Shown piece after piece: positions 24,713 through 33,071 of a stretch of DNA of 64,000 bases (its first letter is position 1; every line of letters begins with the position of its first letter). The position numbers and the translations under genes are program-made. The stretch lies in assembly GCA_016703125.1 (NCBI GenBank), contig JADJCR010000008.1:1-64000 (forward strand). The letters are read 5' to 3'. Source of the DNA: Micrococcales bacterium. Its GTDB lineage: Bacteria > Actinomycetota > Actinomycetes > S36-B12 > UBA10799. The notes beneath the pieces were generated by a model, which was not told where the DNA came from, did no database searches, and worked only from the letters and a program-made list of their open reading frames with translations.

Positions 24713-25836
24713 GCGTCTCGCGCCGGACGGTCCTGGCCGGGGGCATCCTGGCCGGGACCGCCGCCGCGGTCGGCGGTGGCATCGTCTATGCCGAGCGGCA
24801 GTCGGCCGATGACGCCGAGCAGCCGGCGTTCTACGGGGAGCATCAAGCCGGAATCGCCACACCCGCGCAGGCCCGGGTCGAACTCGTCGCGCTGGACCTG
24901 ACGACGGCAAAGGCTGCACAGGTCCGGGAGCTGTTCCGCATGTGGACCGCCCTGACGGCCGGACTCTTCGAGCAGACTGCGGACGCGGACCTCTTCGCGG
25001 TCCCGGCCAGGCTGACCGCCACCTGGGGCATCGGGCCGGGCTTCCTGCCCGGTCTGGGTCTCCAGCGCCTCCAGCCCGACGGGCTGGCCCCGCTGCCGGC
25101 GTTCAGCAAGGACCAGTTGCAGAGGCGCTGGACCGGCGGGGACATGTTCCTGCAGGTCGGCGCGGACGACGCCGTCGTGGCTGCCACCGCAGCCCGGCAC
25201 ATGGTCGCTGCGGCCGCCGAGGTGGCGCGTGTGCGATGGTGGCAGCGCGGTTTCAGTTCGCCCACCCGGCGCAATCTCATGGGGCAGATCGACGGCACGG
25301 CGAACCTGCCCGCGGACGACGCGCTGTTCGACGAGGTGCTGTGGTCGGCCGACACCCAGCCCGAGTGGCTGCGAGGGGGCTCGTACCTGGCCCTGCGCCG
25401 GATCCGCATGGATCTCGACGCCTGGAACGAGCAACCGGTCGAGGCGCAGGAGGCCGTGATCGGGCGGTTCAAGGACACGGGTGCCCCGTTCAACGGCACG
25501 AAGGAGACCGACGCAGTGGACCTGTCGGCGCAGACCGCCCGGCGCGAACTGGTGGTCCCGTCGACGTCACACGTGCGCCTGTCCCATCCGGAGAACACCC
25601 ACGGGGCGCGCATTCATCGGCGTTCGTTCTCCTACGACGACGGCTCCGATGGGGCTGGGCTGCTGTTCATGGCATGGCAGGCCGACCCGCGCACGGGATT
25701 CATACCGATCCAGGCCCGGCTGGACGTCGGCGATGCGCTGAACGCATTCACCGTGGCGCAAGGCAGCGCGCTGTTCGCGTGTTTCCCGGGCTGCGCCGAG
25801 GGTGGCTACGTCGGAGAGACCGTTTTGGAGGCGTGA
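24709..25836 (+). CDS. Tat-exported DyP-type heme peroxidase
   Basis: This 375-residue protein starts with a twin-arginine signal (SRRTVLAGGILAG) and has DyP hallmarks: GQIDGT (the GxxDG motif with the distal Asp, near residue 197), the proximal heme His region ENTHGARIHRR near 300, and FMAWQADPRTGF. It is exported folded with heme bound. It is the last gene of the copC-copD/ctaG-sco-PCuAC run with a four-base overlap. In Streptomyces lividans a Tat-exported DyP (DtpA) works with Sco and an extracytoplasmic copper chaperone, so a copper-linked role fits better than the iron-uptake role of EfeB. Confidence 0.93.
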   Translation: MSVSRRTVLAGGILAGTAAAVGGGIVYAERQSADDAEQPAFYGEHQAGIATPAQARVELVALDLTTAKAAQVRELFRMWTALTAGLFEQTADADLFAVPARLTATWGIGPGFLPGLGLQRLQPDGLAPLPAFSKDQLQRRWTGGDMFLQVGADDAVVAATAARHMVAAAAEVARVRWWQRGFSSPTRRNLMGQIDGTANLPADDALFDEVLWSADTQPEWLRGGSYLALRRIRMDLDAWNEQPVEAQEAVIGRFKDTGAPFNGTKETDAVDLSAQTARRELVVPSTSHVRLSHPENTHGARIHRRSFSYDDGSDGAGLLFMAWQADPRTGFIPIQARLDVGDALNAFTVAQGSALFACFPGCAEGGYVGETVLEA

Positions 25837-25881
25837 GCGGGTCGGTGGCGTGGTCGTGGGCCAGCGTGGCAGTCTCGAGGG

Positions 25882-26403
25882 GTGCGCAGGGCGATGGCGG
25901 TGGCCGCATTGCTGCTCCTGACCGCCTGCAGTGGCCAGCCGTCGCCGCCGTCGGCCTCGCCGTCGGCCTCCACCAAGCGGACGCAGGAGTTCACCACCAC
26001 CTTCACGCTGCGCACCCGCTCCTTCTACGTGGTGGGTCAGAACAATGAGAAGACGTTCGGATGGTCGCGCTACCGGGGGCGCACGCAGTTCCTCGGCGAG
26101 GCGTTCCGCGTCCAGATGCTGGTGGCCAGCGACTTCGTGCGGTCGAACGGCACGTTCGAAGGGTTCGTGAACCTCACCTCGGACAGCGGCGACATCGGCC
26201 TGCGGATCACCGGTGTCGCCCAGCCCGGTCCACAGGGCGACGGCTCGTCCTACTCGGGAGAGACCGAGGTGATCGGCGGGACGCAGACGTATGCCACCCT
26301 TGCTGGTAGGGGCCGTTTCACCGGCCAGCGGACCGGCGGGACCGGCACCCCGATCGACGTGGTTGTCACGCTGGAACTGATCAACCCGAGTGAGGAGCGG
26401 TGA
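25882..26403 (+). CDS. Hypothetical lipoprotein, beta-rich
   Basis: This 173-residue lipoprotein starts at GTG 25882; the signal peptide ends in lipobox LLTAC (Cys 16) followed by a Ser/Pro linker. The mature part has alternating hydrophobic strands and a GGTQTYATLAGRGRFTG turn reminiscent of small beta-barrel (allene-oxide-cyclase/dirigent-like) proteins, but I cannot assign a family. It ends one base into the next gene's start (TGATG), so it is coupled to the PemK-like gene. Confidence 0.65.
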   Translation: MRRAMAVAALLLLTACSGQPSPPSASPSASTKRTQEFTTTFTLRTRSFYVVGQNNEKTFGWSRYRGRTQFLGEAFRVQMLVASDFVRSNGTFEGFVNLTSDSGDIGLRITGVAQPGPQGDGSSYSGETEVIGGTQTYATLAGRGRFTGQRTGGTGTPIDVVVTLELINPSEER

Positions 26404-26834
26404 TGCAGGACGATGCAGACCCCCGTCCCATCCGTGGCGGCGCCTTCGACTTCCGGGGTCCGGCCATCCCCGAGTACGCCCCGGAACATGACCAGGAGCC
26501 GGATCCCGGCGAGGTGGTGTGGGCGTGGGTCCCATTCGAGGAGGACCCCAGCCAGGGCAAGGACCGGCCGCTGGCCATCGTGGGCCGGGCGGTGGACAAG
26601 CCCGCGGATCTTGTGTGCTTCCTGCTGTCCAGCAAGGACCGGTCCGGCGATGAGCAGTGGGTGCCCATCGGGTCGGGGGAGTGGGACGACGAGCACCGGC
26701 CGTCCTGGGCCAATGTCTCGCGACCGCTGGCCGTGACCCCGAACTCCGTGCGCCGCGAAGGGGGCAACCTGTCGCGCGAACAGTTCGACGCGGTCGTGGA
26801 GGCCGCCCGCCGGCGGTTCCCGCCGCACCCCTGA
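26403..26834 (+). CDS. PemK/MazF-like protein without a visible antitoxin
   Basis: This 143-residue protein has the MazF/PemK-like barrel pattern: GEVVWAWVPFEED, then KDRPLAIVGR, a central strand set and a terminal helix (REQFDAVVEAARRRF). The family includes sequence-specific mRNA endonuclease toxins, but actinobacteria also carry orphan members of uncertain activity. No small antitoxin gene lies next to it; the upstream neighbour is a lipoprotein coupled by one base. Whether it cuts RNA is not shown by the sequence. Confidence 0.7.
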   Translation: MQDDADPRPIRGGAFDFRGPAIPEYAPEHDQEPDPGEVVWAWVPFEEDPSQGKDRPLAIVGRAVDKPADLVCFLLSSKDRSGDEQWVPIGSGEWDDEHRPSWANVSRPLAVTPNSVRREGGNLSREQFDAVVEAARRRFPPHP

Positions 26835-26967
26835 CCGCCGGCAGGTCGTCGGACTGCTCGCGGTTCGCCGGCGTCCATCATTGGCCAGGTCTGGGTAACC
26901 TGAGCCAATTGAGTTGTCTGTGCTCACCCAACTCCGTGCGAGGGTACATACGGAGCCGCACCCGTAC

Positions 26968-28365
26968 CTACAGGATCGACCAGGCCTGGGTGAGCACGGA
27001 GCGCAGGATCTGCTCGACCTCGTCGAAGTGCGGCTGGTCGCAGATCAACGGCGGAGCCAACTGGATGACGGGGTCCCCGCGATCGTCGGCCCGGCAGTAC
27101 AAACCGCTGTCGAACAGGGCCTTCGACAGGAACCCGCGCAGCAGGCGCTCGGAGTCATCGGGCGTGAACGTTTCGCGTGTGGTCTTGTCCTTGACCAGTT
27201 CGATGCCGTAGAAGTATCCGGCCCCGCGCACGTCCCCGACGATGGGCAGGTCGTGCAGTTTCTGCAGCGTGGCGCGGAACCCGTCCTCACTGTCCCGCAC
27301 GTGCGCCATGATGTGTTCGGACTCCATGAGGTCGAGGTTCGCCAGCGCGACCGCGGCGCCCACCGGGTGCCCGCCCCAGGTGTAACCGTGCAGGAACGTG
27401 TTGCGGCCGTGCGCGAACGGTTCGAACAACCTGTCGTGCACGATCATTGCGCCCATGGGCGCGTACCCCGAGGTCATGCCCTTTGCACAGGTGATGATGT
27501 CGGGCTGGACCCCGAACCGGTTCATGGCGAAGAAGTCGCCGATCCGGCCGAACGCCGTGATGGTCTCGTCGGCGACGAACAGGACGTCGTAGGTGTCGCA
27601 GATCTCCCGGACCCGTTCCAGGTAGCCAGGCGGGGGTGGGAAGCACCCGCCGGAGTTCTGGACCGGCTCGAGGAACACCGCCGCCACCGAGTCGGGCCCC
27701 TCCATCTCGATGGCCGCTTCGATCTGATCAGCGGCCCAGCGGCCGAACGCGGCCTCATCGTCGGCGTGTACCGGTGCCCGGTAGAAGTTCGTGTTCGGTA
27801 CCTTGTGCGCACCGGGGACCAGCGGTTCGAAGGGGTGCTTGGCGGCCGGGATGCCCGTGATGCTCAGCGCCCCCTGCGGGGTGCCGTGGTACGCCACTGA
27901 CCGGCTGATGACCTTGTACTTGTTGGGCTTGCCGGTGATCTGGAAGTACTGCTTGGCCAGCTTCCACGCCGACTCCACGGCCTCCCCGCCACCGCTGGTG
28001 AAGAACACGCGGTTCAGGTCGGCGGGGGCCAGAGTCGCCAGGCGCTCCGCCAGTTCGATCGCCGGCGGGTTCGCGTAGGACCAGATGGGGAAATGGCCGA
28101 GCGTGCCGGCCTGCTCGGCGGCAGCCCTGGCGATCTCCTCGCGACCGTGGCCCATCATCACGGTGAACAGGCCGGCTAGCCCGTCGAAGTAGCGCTTGCC
28201 CTGGTCGTCCCAGATGTACGCGCCCTCGCCGCGCACGATGACCGGCACGTGCTCGCCGTGGGAGTAGGTGGAGTGCCGGGTGAAGTGCATCCAGAGGTGG
28301 CGCCGGGCCTTCTCAGCCAGCGGGTCCGCCCCGCTCTCGGTCACCAGTTGCGGGGTGCTGGTCAT
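26968..28365 (-). CDS. Class III aminotransferase (putrescine/omega-amino acid type)
   Basis: This 465-residue PLP enzyme has the class III fold: FFTSGGGEAVESAWKLA, the internal-aldimine Asp in VADETITAFGRIG and the PLP Lys in ITCAKGMTSGYAPMG. Sequences such as DGLAGLFTVMMGHG and HMHFTRHS-like starts are typical of putrescine- or omega-amino-acid:pyruvate transaminases. Start 28365 overlaps the Lrp stop by four bases, so the regulator is translated first. With the divergent aldehyde dehydrogenase it could convert putrescine to 4-aminobutyrate (inference). Specificity cannot be fixed from sequence. Confidence 0.88.
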   Translation of the reverse strand: MTSTPQLVTESGADPLAEKARRHLWMHFTRHSTYSHGEHVPVIVRGEGAYIWDDQGKRYFDGLAGLFTVMMGHGREEIARAAAEQAGTLGHFPIWSYANPPAIELAERLATLAPADLNRVFFTSGGGEAVESAWKLAKQYFQITGKPNKYKVISRSVAYHGTPQGALSITGIPAAKHPFEPLVPGAHKVPNTNFYRAPVHADDEAAFGRWAADQIEAAIEMEGPDSVAAVFLEPVQNSGGCFPPPPGYLERVREICDTYDVLFVADETITAFGRIGDFFAMNRFGVQPDIITCAKGMTSGYAPMGAMIVHDRLFEPFAHGRNTFLHGYTWGGHPVGAAVALANLDLMESEHIMAHVRDSEDGFRATLQKLHDLPIVGDVRGAGYFYGIELVKDKTTRETFTPDDSERLLRGFLSKALFDSGLYCRADDRGDPVIQLAPPLICDQPHFDEVEQILRSVLTQAWSIL

Positions 28366-28805
28366 TTCACGCCCCACTGGTAGGTCTGCTTGTGGATCTT
28401 GAAGTACATGTAGGTCTGCGCCGAGCGCACGCCGTCGACTGCCCGCACGTGGTTCAGCAGTCGGTAGAGGTGCTGGTCATCGGTGGCGAACACCTCCGCG
28501 AGCAGGTCGATCCCGCCGGCCGTCGAGACGAGGTAGTCGACCTCGGGGATTGCCGCGATCAGGCGGGCAGCGTCCTGGACGTCACCGTCGACCTGGATGG
28601 CGATCATGGCTGCCCGGGGATAGCCCATCTGGATCTGGTCGGTCACCGCCACGATCTGGATCACCTCGGCGTCCAGAAGCCGGCGGACCCGCTGGCGCAC
28701 CGCCGCCTCCGACAGGCCGACCTCCTTTGCGATGTCGGCGTAGGCGCGGCGGCCGTCCAGTTGCAGTAGCCGGATGATGGCGCGGCTGGTCTCGTCCAGG
28801 GTCAT
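28362..28805 (-). CDS. Lrp/AsnC-family regulator
   Basis: This 147-residue regulator has an N-terminal helix-turn-helix (RAYADIAKEVGLSEAAVRQRVRRL) and a C-terminal ligand-binding RAM domain. I chose ATG 28805, which has AGGG 8 bases upstream; the frame is open to 28871 but the extra 22 residues look non-conserved. It is the first gene of an operon with the aminotransferase and is divergent from the aldehyde dehydrogenase. It probably controls both in response to an amino acid or amine (inference). Confidence 0.9.
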   Translation of the reverse strand: MTLDETSRAIIRLLQLDGRRAYADIAKEVGLSEAAVRQRVRRLLDAEVIQIVAVTDQIQMGYPRAAMIAIQVDGDVQDAARLIAAIPEVDYLVSTAGGIDLLAEVFATDDQHLYRLLNHVRAVDGVRSAQTYMYFKIHKQTYQWGVK

Positions 28806-28974
28806 CTCACTCACCCTGCGATTCTCACTCACCTCCCGGAGCGGGGCAATGCTATTCGTACTTTGAGCCACCCAGAACGGCTGAATCCGTAGTAGAGGGT
28901 CCGAACAAGGGGGCGACAGGGCGCGTCACTGTGGGTAGGGTGGCAGCGATCGGACGTCGCAAAGAGGAGAAGTG

Positions 28975-30411
28975 ATGCAGGTCAACAACGTCGTCAACGG
29001 GGTCGTGGCTCCCGGCCAGGGGGATGCCCAGGATCTCATCAACCCGACCACGGGTGAGGTCTTCGGCCAGGCGCCGGTGTCGTCGCAGGCTGATGTCGAC
29101 GCCGCGGTGACGGCTGCCCGCGAGGCCTATCTCGTGTGGCGCGATGTCACCCCGTCCGTGCGGCAGAAGGCCATGCTGGCCATCGCCGACCTCGTCGAGG
29201 CCAACGCGGACGAACTCGTGGCGCTGGAATCGGAGAACACCGGCAAGCCGATCCCGGTCACCATGGCCGAGGAAGTCCCCCCGATGGTCGACCAGTTGCG
29301 CTTCTTCGCCGGCGCCGCTCGCGTGCTCGAGGGCCGCGCCGCCGGGGAGTACATGGAAGGCTTCACGTCGATGATCCGCCGCGAGCCGGTGGGTGTCATC
29401 GCCCAAGTGACGCCGTGGACCTACCCGCTGATGATGGCGGCCTGGAAGTTCGCGCCGGCCACCGCGCCCGGCAACGCGGTCGTGCTCAAGCCCTCGGACA
29501 CCACCCCGGTGTCGACCGCCCGGCTGGCGCAGATGATCGCCGAGGCCGAGATCCTGCCGCCCGGGGTCTTCAACGTCATCACCGGCGACCGCGACACCGG
29601 CCGGGCGCTGGTGGCCCACCCCGGCATCGACATGGCCGCGATCACCGGCTCCGTGCGTGCCGGCATGCAGGTGGCCGAGGAAGCCTCCAGGATGGTCAAG
29701 CGCGTGCACCTCGAGCTCGGCGGCAAGGCCCCAGTGGTCGTGTTCGACGACGCCGATCCCGAGAAGGCGGCCGAATGGCTCGCCGTCGCGGGCTACTTCA
29801 ACGCCGGCCAGGACTGCACCGCCGCCACCCGGGTGCTGGTGCAGGACGGGCTGCACGACGACTTCGTGGCCGCGCTGGCCGAGCAGGCCAAGAACACCGC
29901 CACCACGTTCGCCAACGGCCCCACCGATGAGGACGCGCTGGTGCCGCCGTTGAACAACCTCGCGCAGTTCGAGAAGGTCATGGGCTTCCTGGAGCGCAAG
30001 CCGGGCCACGCGAACATCGCTGCTGGTGGCAGTCGTGAGGGGGACCGCGGGTACTTCCTCGAGCCCACGGTCGTCGTGGACATGCAGCAGGACGACGAGA
30101 TGATCCAGAACGAGATCTTCGGCCCGGTGATGACGGTGCAGCGCTTCGACGACGAGGCGAAGGCCATCGAGTGGGCCAACGGCGTCGACTACGGCCTGGC
30201 CAGTTCGGTCTGGACGGAGAATCACGGCCGCGCCCTGCGGATGGCCAAGGCACTGGACTTCGGGACGGTGTGGATCAACACCCACATCCCGCTCGTCGCC
30301 GAGATGCCGCACGGCGGGTACAAGAAGTCGGGCTACGGCAAGGACCTGTCGATGTACGGGTTCGAGGACTACACGCGCATCAAGCACGTGATGAGTTCCA
30401 TCGAGCCGTGA
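28975..30411 (+). CDS. Aminobutyraldehyde-type aldehyde dehydrogenase
   Basis: This 478-residue NAD(P)-dependent enzyme has the general-base Glu in LELGGKAP, the nucleophile Cys in FNAGQDCTAATR, and TPWTYPLMMAAWK near the coenzyme site. It resembles gamma-aminobutyraldehyde dehydrogenases (PatD/PuuC-like). AGAGGAGAAG precedes ATG 28975. It lies divergent from the Lrp-aminotransferase operon. The expected role is oxidation of 4-aminobutanal, made from putrescine, to GABA, which would feed the transaminase at 31728. Confidence 0.9.
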   Translation: MQVNNVVNGVVAPGQGDAQDLINPTTGEVFGQAPVSSQADVDAAVTAAREAYLVWRDVTPSVRQKAMLAIADLVEANADELVALESENTGKPIPVTMAEEVPPMVDQLRFFAGAARVLEGRAAGEYMEGFTSMIRREPVGVIAQVTPWTYPLMMAAWKFAPATAPGNAVVLKPSDTTPVSTARLAQMIAEAEILPPGVFNVITGDRDTGRALVAHPGIDMAAITGSVRAGMQVAEEASRMVKRVHLELGGKAPVVVFDDADPEKAAEWLAVAGYFNAGQDCTAATRVLVQDGLHDDFVAALAEQAKNTATTFANGPTDEDALVPPLNNLAQFEKVMGFLERKPGHANIAAGGSREGDRGYFLEPTVVVDMQQDDEMIQNEIFGPVMTVQRFDDEAKAIEWANGVDYGLASSVWTENHGRALRMAKALDFGTVWINTHIPLVAEMPHGGYKKSGYGKDLSMYGFEDYTRIKHVMSSIEP

Positions 30412-30503
30412 TGCTGCGCGCGGCCCCTCGCGCGGTTCATCGTCCAACCCTCGTCTCCACCTACGGTTTCAGGAGTGGATTGCGGGAATCGCTGCGAAAA
30501 CCG

Positions 30504-30509
30504 TACCCT
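30504..30509 (+). promoter_or_regulatory. Predicted -10 box of a leaderless mRNA
   Basis: TACCCT ends 7 bases before ATG 30517 and no ribosome site is present. Confidence 0.5.
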
Positions 30510-30516
30510 GGGGCCC

Positions 30517-31731
30517 ATGCGCATCCTCATCATCGGCGCCGGCGGCGTCGGCTCGTCTGCGGCCCTCATCGCCGCGCGGCGTGGCTTCTACGAGCACGTC
30601 GTGATCGCCGATTACGACGGCCACCGAGCAACTGCGCTCGTGGCGCGCATCGGTGACCCCCGCTTCAGCGCTACCCAGATCGACGCCTCCGATGCCCAGG
30701 CGGTCGCCCAAGCCTGCCGTGAACACGCGATCACTCACGTGCTCAATGTCGTCGACCCGCGCTTCGTCATGAGCATCTTCGAAGGGGCTTTCCTGGCCGG
30801 GGCCGACTACTTGGACACGGCCATGAGCCTGTCCAGCAAGCATCCGGAGAAGCCCTACGAACTCACCGGGGTGAAGCTCGGCGACGACCAGTTCGCAATG
30901 GCCCAGGCGTGGGAGGCGAAGGATCGCCTCGCGCTGGTGGGCATCGGGGTGGAGCCCGGACTGGCGGACGTCTTCGCGCGTTACGCGGCCGACCACCTGT
31001 TCAGCGAGATCGATGAACTCGGCGTGCGCGACGCGTCCGACATCGTCGTGGACGGCTACGACTTCGCCCCCTCCTTCTCGATCTGGACGGTCATCGAGGA
31101 GTGCCTCAACCCGCCGGTGATCTGGGAGAAGGACAAGGGATGGTTCACCACCGAACCGTTCAGCGGCGCGGAGATCTTCGACTTCCCCGAGGGCATCGGT
31201 CCGGTGGAGTGCGTCAACGTCGAGCATGAGGAGGTCCTGCTCATGCCGCGGTGGGTGGACGCGAAGAAGGTGACCTTCAAGTTCGGCCTCGGCGACGAGT
31301 TCATCGAGGTGCTCAAGACCCTGCGCAAACTCGGCCTCGACCGCACCGAGAAGGTCAAGGTCCACCACCACGAGGTCAGCCCCCGCGATGTGGTTGCCGC
31401 GGTTCTTCCCGACCCGGCGACGCTCGGGGACCGGATGACCGGCAAGACCTGTGCCGGGCTGTTCGTCACCGGCACCGGAAAGGACGGCCAACCACGGGCC
31501 GTTTACCTGTACCACGTGTGCGACAACGAGTGGAGCATGAAGGAGTACGGCGCGCAGGCCGTCGTGTGGCAGACCGCGATGAACCCGGTGGTGGCACTGG
31601 AGCTGCTGTCCACGGGGGCATGGTCGGGTGCCGGCGTCCTGGGCCCGGAAGCAATGCCCAGTGAGCCGTTCCTGGAACTGCTCAAAGACGGCTATGGCCA
31701 GGAATGGAAGATGGAGGAACGCCCCGCATGA
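30517..31731 (+). CDS. Saccharopine dehydrogenase-like oxidoreductase
   Basis: This 404-residue protein has an N-terminal Rossmann fold (RILIIGAGGVGSSAALIAARRG, then the acidic residue in IADYD) and the saccharopine-dehydrogenase-type catalytic body (LNVVDPRFVMSIFEGAFLAGADYLDT). Relatives include saccharopine dehydrogenase, carboxynorspermidine synthase and homospermidine synthase. Its ATGA overlap with the GABA transaminase gene suggests amine or polyamine metabolism. The substrate is open; lysine breakdown through saccharopine is the main alternative. Confidence 0.85.
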   Translation: MRILIIGAGGVGSSAALIAARRGFYEHVVIADYDGHRATALVARIGDPRFSATQIDASDAQAVAQACREHAITHVLNVVDPRFVMSIFEGAFLAGADYLDTAMSLSSKHPEKPYELTGVKLGDDQFAMAQAWEAKDRLALVGIGVEPGLADVFARYAADHLFSEIDELGVRDASDIVVDGYDFAPSFSIWTVIEECLNPPVIWEKDKGWFTTEPFSGAEIFDFPEGIGPVECVNVEHEEVLLMPRWVDAKKVTFKFGLGDEFIEVLKTLRKLGLDRTEKVKVHHHEVSPRDVVAAVLPDPATLGDRMTGKTCAGLFVTGTGKDGQPRAVYLYHVCDNEWSMKEYGAQAVVWQTAMNPVVALELLSTGAWSGAGVLGPEAMPSEPFLELLKDGYGQEWKMEERPA

Positions 31732-33071
31732 CCGATGCATTCGGCCCCGACCTGCCCCAGAAGCGTGAGGTCGTCACGCAGATCCCCGGACCTAAGTCGC
31801 TGGCATTGGCGCAGCGGCGTAAGGCTGCCGTTTCTGCGGCCCTCGGTGCCGCCGTGCCCGTCTACGCCGACCGCGCCGGCGGAGGTGTGATCGTCGACGT
31901 CGATGGCAACTCCCTGATCGACCTGGGTGCTGGGATCGCCGTGGTCAACGTGGGCAACAGCGCCCCGAAGGTCGTCGCCGCCATGGACGAGCAGGCGCAC
32001 AAACTGACCCACACGTGCTTCATGGTCGCCGGCTACGAGCCGTACATCGAGGTGTGCGAGCAGCTCAACCGGCTGACCCCGGGCGACCACGAGAAACACT
32101 CCGCGTTGTTCAACTCCGGGGCCGAGGCGGTCGAGAACGCGATCAAGGTTGCGCGTGCCTACACCGGCCGCAACTCCGTCGTCGCCGTCGAGCACGCCTA
32201 CCACGGCCGCACGAACCTCACGATGGCGCTGACCGCGAAGAACATGCCGTACAAGCACAGCTTCGGACCGTTCGCCTCCGAGATCCACCGTGTGCCGACC
32301 TCGTACCCGCTGCGCGACGAACTCGATGGCCCGGCCGCCGCGCAGCGAGCGATCCTGCGCATCGAGTCCGAGGTGGGCGCGTCCAACCTCGCTGCGTTGA
32401 TCATCGAGCCGATCCAGGGGGAGGGTGGCTTCATCGTCCCAGCGGAGGGCTTCCTGCCGGCATTGGCCGCGTGGTGCCAGGAGAACGGGGTGGTCTTCGT
32501 CGCCGACGAGATCCAGACCGGCTTCTGCCGCACCGGGGAATGGTTCGCCTGCGATCACGAGGGTGTCGTCCCGGACCTCATCACCACCGCCAAGGGCATC
32601 GCGGGCGGCATGCCGCTGGCCGCGGTGACCGGTCGCGCGCAGATCATGGACAGCGTCCATGTCGGCGGCCTGGGCGGCACCTACGGCGGCAACCCCGTCG
32701 CGTGCGCCGCGGCCATCGGTGCCATCGCAACCATGGCCGAGCAGGACCTGCCCCGCCGGGCCCGTGAGCTCGGGGCCATCATGATGGAGCGGTTGAACTC
32801 CTTGTCCGACAAGTTCGACATCATCGCCGAGGTCCGCGGCCGTGGGGCGATGATCGCCATCGAGTTCGCCGAGCCCGGCACCCTGGCGCCCCTGCCCGAC
32901 CTGCCCAAGGCCCTGGCCGCCCGCTGCATCCAGGCGGGTGTGCTCATTCTGACCGCCGGTACATACGGCAACGTCATCCGCCTGCTGCCCCCGCTGGTGA
33001 TCAGCGATGAGTTGCTGTCCGACGGTCTCGACGTCCTCGCCGACGCGCTGGCCGCCGAGGTGGGTGCATGA
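31728..33071 (+). CDS. gabT: 4-aminobutyrate aminotransferase
   Basis: This 447-residue class III PLP enzyme closely follows actinobacterial GabT: FNSGAEAVENAIKVARAYTGR, EPIQGEGGFIVP, the PLP-stacking VADEIQTGFCRTG, and the Lys in TTAKGIAGGMPLAAVTG. It converts GABA and 2-oxoglutarate to succinate semialdehyde and glutamate. The start is set by an ATGA overlap with the preceding gene and by GGAGG at 31713-31717. The next gene, an aldehyde dehydrogenase, overlaps by four bases and would complete conversion to succinate. Confidence 0.92.
   Translation: MTDAFGPDLPQKREVVTQIPGPKSLALAQRRKAAVSAALGAAVPVYADRAGGGVIVDVDGNSLIDLGAGIAVVNVGNSAPKVVAAMDEQAHKLTHTCFMVAGYEPYIEVCEQLNRLTPGDHEKHSALFNSGAEAVENAIKVARAYTGRNSVVAVEHAYHGRTNLTMALTAKNMPYKHSFGPFASEIHRVPTSYPLRDELDGPAAAQRAILRIESEVGASNLAALIIEPIQGEGGFIVPAEGFLPALAAWCQENGVVFVADEIQTGFCRTGEWFACDHEGVVPDLITTAKGIAGGMPLAAVTGRAQIMDSVHVGGLGGTYGGNPVACAAAIGAIATMAEQDLPRRARELGAIMMERLNSLSDKFDIIAEVRGRGAMIAIEFAEPGTLAPLPDLPKALAARCIQAGVLILTAGTYGNVIRLLPPLVISDELLSDGLDVLADALAAEVGA

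Noticed and set aside
26403..26834. Full toxin-antitoxin module
   Set aside because: Only the PemK-like gene is present; the coupled neighbour is a lipoprotein.
28852..30447. 531-codon open frame opposite the aldehyde dehydrogenase
   Set aside because: Shadow of a gene with an intact catalytic Cys and Glu; composition is the usual antisense type.
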